The notes beneath the pieces are model-generated. The model searched no databases. It saw only the letters and a program-made list of their open reading frames with translations, and was not told the DNA's origin. Position numbers and translations under genes: made by a program. Shown in pieces: positions 60,502 through 64,000 of a stretch of DNA of 64,000 bases (position 1 is its first letter; each line of letters starts with the position of its first letter). This DNA is from Sphagnum compactum (taxonomy: Eukaryota > Bryophyta > Sphagnopsida > Sphagnales). Where the stretch lies: positions 3,658,001 to 3,722,000 of the forward strand of contig OZ234504.1 of NCBI GenBank assembly GCA_965153455.1, given 5' to 3'.

Positions 60502-61299
60502 GGGCAAAAATATCCTTGGGTGGTACCACTAGGAACCACCTTGCCAAAATCATAAGAAGGTTGGACCCAATTTAAGAAATAAAATTCCATCTACTTATAA
60601 ATTGGTTTATTTGACTGGACTAAGTGGGTTATGTTTTCCCCACCTATGAACACAGTCATGAAAAATAATGAACACCCAAAAACCTATAATATGCATTAAC
60701 ATTTTGATTCTTGAACCATTTTTGAACCATTTTTGACCCAATTCCTGAATTTTTTGAAAAAAATGTTCTGCTTTTACACATTAGATATATATATTTGTTT
60801 ATATAGTACATGCACAAGGGAATGATCTAAAATAATCATTAAAATAGCAAAAAATGAAAGTAGTTATCAATTGTGTTTTTGACATCAATGGCCTTTTTGG
60901 ACTTCATGATCTTGAGTTCAAAAATTTAGAATGAAATGAAATTTTATTAAATAAATTATCTATAAAAGATATTAAATAGGTTGGCATTTGAAGTATTTTA
61001 AAAAATTAACGTCCAAGAAAAATTCCCAAAAAATAGATTCCTTTTGTGTTCGTAATTAAAAAAATCCCTCAAGTTACATTCTTAAAACTTTTTGCTTATG
61101 CATTCATTTTCCACATCAAAACACTTCTTTTTATAAATTTAATTAAATTTTTGGATTCTACATGACTCGGGCAACCTTTTGAGAAATAATTTGGAATGAA
61201 AAACTTTCTTTGTGAGTTTTATGTTGTCCTAAAATTAGATGGGTCTCAAAAATTTGGGGTGTGACATTCCTAATGGTATCACCAAAGGATAAGTTTGCC
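60502..61299. mobile_element. TIR element of the GGGYAAA family, 798 bp
   Basis: Left end GGGCAAAAATATCCTTGG then GTGGTACCACTAGGAACC; right end, inverted, GGCAAACTTATCCTTTGG then TGATACCATTAGGAATG. The right arm continues with TGTCACACC, as does the left arm of the element at 57145, which ties the two together. No transposase frame. Confidence 0.72.
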
Positions 61300-61923
61300 T
61301 TCTTGTATTCTCACAATAATATATGAGTTTTATGTTGGGATGAGCTCATAAAAGCTTAACGTCAAAGGCAAACACAAAATGTTTTTAATGTGGTTACTCT
61401 TTAGATCATATACCTTTCTACCTTCCTACCTACTTGCATGCCTAAGTAAGTAGGTCCTACTTTTCTACCTACTTATAATTATGTACCAACCTACCTATAT
61501 ATATGTATACCAAAATTCAATTAATATGCCATGTGACAACTTTTGATTGTGCCACATGTCATAATTTAAGACCATTTAAAATGAATAATCATAATGGACA
61601 ATGGATATCAATATTTTTTTTTTAAATCACCAAAAAATCCTCATAATGCCATGTGTTAAATTTTGATGAATGGATGAAGAATGACATCAACATGACATTA
61701 TGATTACAGTCATAAGGGAGTTGCATAATAGTTGAAAAGGAGTTGTGACTAAATTGCACTAGAATGTGATCGTACATACGATGAGTATCATTTCTTGCAA
61801 TTCATGCAAGTTGTCCAATAACATTCATGGGTGTAGAAATACAGTGAGTTGCAAATGGTCATTGCAATTCAAAAATTTGAACTACAAGCCTAGTTGCAAA
61901 ACACTTTTTTTTTTCATAATGCA
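61300..61923. other. Non-coding stretch with a short TACC tract
   Basis: 61418-61500 is a short TACCTACC/AGTAGG tract. The words GTGCCACATGTCATAAT (61547) also occur inverted near 29235-29252, next to the minus-strand composite repeat. Confidence 0.5.
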
Positions 61924-62350
61924 ATGATGTGAAATAAATAAATGAAATCAAATTCTTAACAAATTTTGTCAACTTTGAAAGGTGTAGGACTTGGTAAGGA
62001 TTTGGTTTATCATTGGGGAGGTGAAAGGTTCAATTCTTAATACTTGTAACCTATATACATGCTTAAAGGTTAAGGTAAGTAGGCTAGGTTAGGTAGGCTA
62101 GGTTACCACTTACCTACTTGCCTTTTTACGACCTACCTAAACCTATATACTACCTATCTCCCTACCTAGACCTACCTAAAAAAATAAAAAATTAGAAATA
62201 ACTAAAAAACATTGAGTAGAAATTTGACCAATCGAATGTTCCACTATCCAATAATTAAAATGACTAGTCAACTAATCCAATAGTCTGCTAGTAAAAAGAA
62301 CCAACCTAGTCGCACAAGGCATGTCCAAATCAACTTGACCAAATTGACAA
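61924..62350 (+). repeat. tRNA-headed TAGG-rich composite repeat, plus strand
   Basis: The head (GGTGTAGGACTTGGTAAGG near 61981, GGTTCAATTC near 62026) is followed by GGCTAGGTTAGGTAGGCTAG and TACC words (62075-62180), then by TTGACC/GTCAA words (62210-62350). It closely parallels 55313-55620 for about 300 bp and the minus-strand copy at 29270-29710 in order of parts. Confidence 0.7.
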
Positions 62351-62999
62351 GATGGTATTTATGATGCCTGTCGAAATGGGGTCCTTCTTCATTAGATTTT
62401 TTAATCAAAATAACATGTTTTGTAATAATTACATAATGGTGTATTCATTTTTATAAAAAAAATTATGAATACTTAGAATTTTAATTTTTCACTGGAACTT
62501 GAAGTTGCATAAAATGCAACTAGTAAGGATTAACATACAAACTAACATTAGTAGTTGAGGTATGTTCGAACAACTTCCCAATTTATATGTTCAATACTCC
62601 CCCTTTTAATGACCAAATGTGTGTTCCTTTGTGGACATTATTAATAATCTTTTCTTATAGGTGTTAGAGGTAGCTCCACAAATTGGTTGTGTAGGCAATT
62701 CCAACATTCAAGGCTTGTATAGAGTTTGACACAGTCACAATAATCTTGCCATGTCCATCCAAATCGAATGTTTTACCTAATCAATTATTCGACTCATTCC
62801 ACAAAAAACATGTCTATAATGTTGAGGTATGATTGATCAAGGGAATTATTTAGCCCATTAACTTGGTTCACTACAATCCAATTCCAAAATACATTTGATT
62901 CAATCTCAATCACAAGTCTGATAGTAGGTGATTTTTCATTGTCATTTGTTGGATCATTTGCCATCAAATGTGTCTTTCTTGATCAAAATGTTAAGGACA
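62351..62999. other. A+T-rich stretch without recognisable genes
   Basis: Nothing beyond short frames. Confidence 0.45.
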
Positions 63000-63227
63000 G
63001 GAAAATCCACAAGAACAAAGGCTAAAGGAAAGGTCATTGCCTTTTCTTGTGTTCAACCCCCTCCTTGTGTTCTTGGTCATGGTCATTGTTTTTTCTTGTG
63101 TTCTTGATTATGGTTATCACCTACCTTTGTGCTCTTGATCATGTTCATTGTTTTTTTTAATGTGCAGCCCCCCTTTTTGTGTTCTTAATCATGGTCATTG
63201 CCATTTCTTGTGCTCCTGATCATGTTT

Positions 63228-63358
63228 CACTACTACAAAATGTGGGTGCAGTTCAGTAGTCCTCATTCACCAGACCAATGAATTCATTACTTCCCCATTA
63301 AGTCATGTTCACTATAATTAACGAATTCACTCATACAAGGACATTTTTTGTTGTAGTG
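63228..63358 (-). mobile_element. CACTA-type MITE, 131 bp, TSD TTT
   Basis: Reverse-complementing this element gives CACTACAACAAAAAATGTCC at one end and ATTTTGTAGTAGTG at the other, the same ends as the element at 55089. The interiors also match (AATGAATTCATTGGTCTGGT against AGTGAATTCATTGGTCTAGT). TTT flanks both sides (63225-63227 and 63359-63361). Confidence 0.9.
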
Positions 63359-63390
63359 TTTGTTGTCTTTCCTTGTGATTTTGATCATGT

Positions 63391-63413
63391 CCCCCCCCCC
63401 CCCCCGCCCCCCC
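63391..63413. repeat. Poly-C tract with one G
   Basis: Twenty-three bases, all C except one G. Its exact length should be treated with caution because homopolymers are prone to sequencing error. Confidence 0.8.
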
Positions 63414-63420
63414 AACTTCT

Positions 63421-64000
63421 ATATTTTTTTCATGGGTTGATGGTGTGTTATGTCTTTGTTGTGGGGTCAAAACACGTAACTAACAACCAAAAAAGTGTCA
63501 TATGTTAAACATAATCAATCAAAATCAAACTTTTTTTTACCATTTAAAACATAATAATCATGGCAAGTTAGTCTTTTTTCCCTCATATGAATGTCAAGGA
63601 ACTTAAAATAAAAAATTATTTGGTCTAATTTTAAGTTTTGGTTTTAATTTAAGATATTTAAAAATGTACACTTATTGCATCAGATGGAGTTAATTTTGTA
63701 AGGGGTTATTAAAAGGACTCATATAATAAAACCATTTTCATTGAAAAATGAAAGATGATAAGATTATATTAGCCACACCAAAAAAAAAACTCATATTTTT
63801 AAAAATGTGTAATTCTAAAACTTTAAAAATTCAATTTTTTTTCAAAATTGCTTCAAACTTTTAGAGCTTCAAGAGTCCTTTACCACATATAAATGGGTTA
63901 TAATGTACATGATATATTAAGAAAAGTTATAACTTATCTAGTATAATAAAATTTAAAAATGTGAAAATTTAATTTGTCATGATGATTTAAAATTTTGATC
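63421..64000. other. A+T-rich stretch without recognisable genes
   Basis: No gene, RNA or repeat recognised to the end of the window. Confidence 0.45.

Larger units (their letters stand above)
63000..63420. repeat. Degenerate minisatellite of TCTTGATCATGGTCATTG units
   Basis: Words CTTGTGTTCTTGATCATG and GGTCATTG recur about six times at 50-60 bp spacing. A CACTA-type MITE interrupts it at 63228-63358. Confidence 0.7.

Overview
The window looks like a gene-poor, strongly A+T-rich stretch of a plant nuclear genome. The plant assignment rests on a Ty3/Gypsy chromovirus with a chromodomain at the end of its integrase, TTTAGGG-type (plant telomere) motifs, a plant-like exon set for a replication gene, CACTA-type MITEs and a RICESLEEPER-like hAT transposase relic. 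The amount of decayed transposon DNA, a Helentron-type relic and a Tf1/sushi-like self-priming layout would fit a large-genome non-seed plant (moss, lycophyte or fern), but that is inference.

Only one host protein gene is convincing. At 7260-9302 (+) six short exons separated by five GT-AG introns encode a 183-residue Psf3, the GINS3 subunit of the replicative CMG helicase. Several small ORFs at 6.8-9.3 kb are shadows of this gene.

Layout: 1-6.7 kb is A+T-rich, with a possible LINE relic (1.4-1.7 kb) and a foldback (2.8-3.0 kb). The Psf3 gene follows. 10.8-20.9 kb holds short duplications, a telomere-like minisatellite (15.0-15.3 kb), a tRNA-derived SINE (16.1-16.3 kb) and AGAACC/GGTTCT-rich relics. 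20.96-25.6 kb is a decayed Helentron-type rolling-circle transposon (+): HUH Rep with a two-tyrosine motif, PIF1-like helicase and a C-terminal EEP endonuclease. 29-34 kb contains a tRNA-headed TAGG-rich repeat, a TIR-element fragment, and a 1.83-kb inverted-repeat element that itself carries a small perfect hairpin and a SINE. 36.6-45.3 kb is a nested locus: an old hAT transposase pseudogene split by a young 6,760-bp chromovirus (minus strand, 267-bp LTRs differing at 5 positions, 5-bp TSD TCGAG). 47.5-47.8 kb is a four-copy 82-bp array. 54-64 kb is a patchwork of TACC/TAGG-rich composite repeats, two CACTA-type MITEs with exact 3-bp TSDs, two TIR elements and an unidentified minus-strand coding relic.

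The chromovirus is the most informative object. It carries gag, protease, RT/RNase H, integrase and chromodomain, but is broken by three in-frame stops, a protease DFG in place of the usual D-S/T-G, and frame changes around the protease. Its leader holds about nine copies of a 154-bp tandem repeat. No tRNA-type primer-binding site follows the 5' LTR. Instead 10 nt there are complementary to the LTR sequence 33 nt downstream of the TATA box, the arrangement expected of self-priming elements of the Tf1/sushi type.
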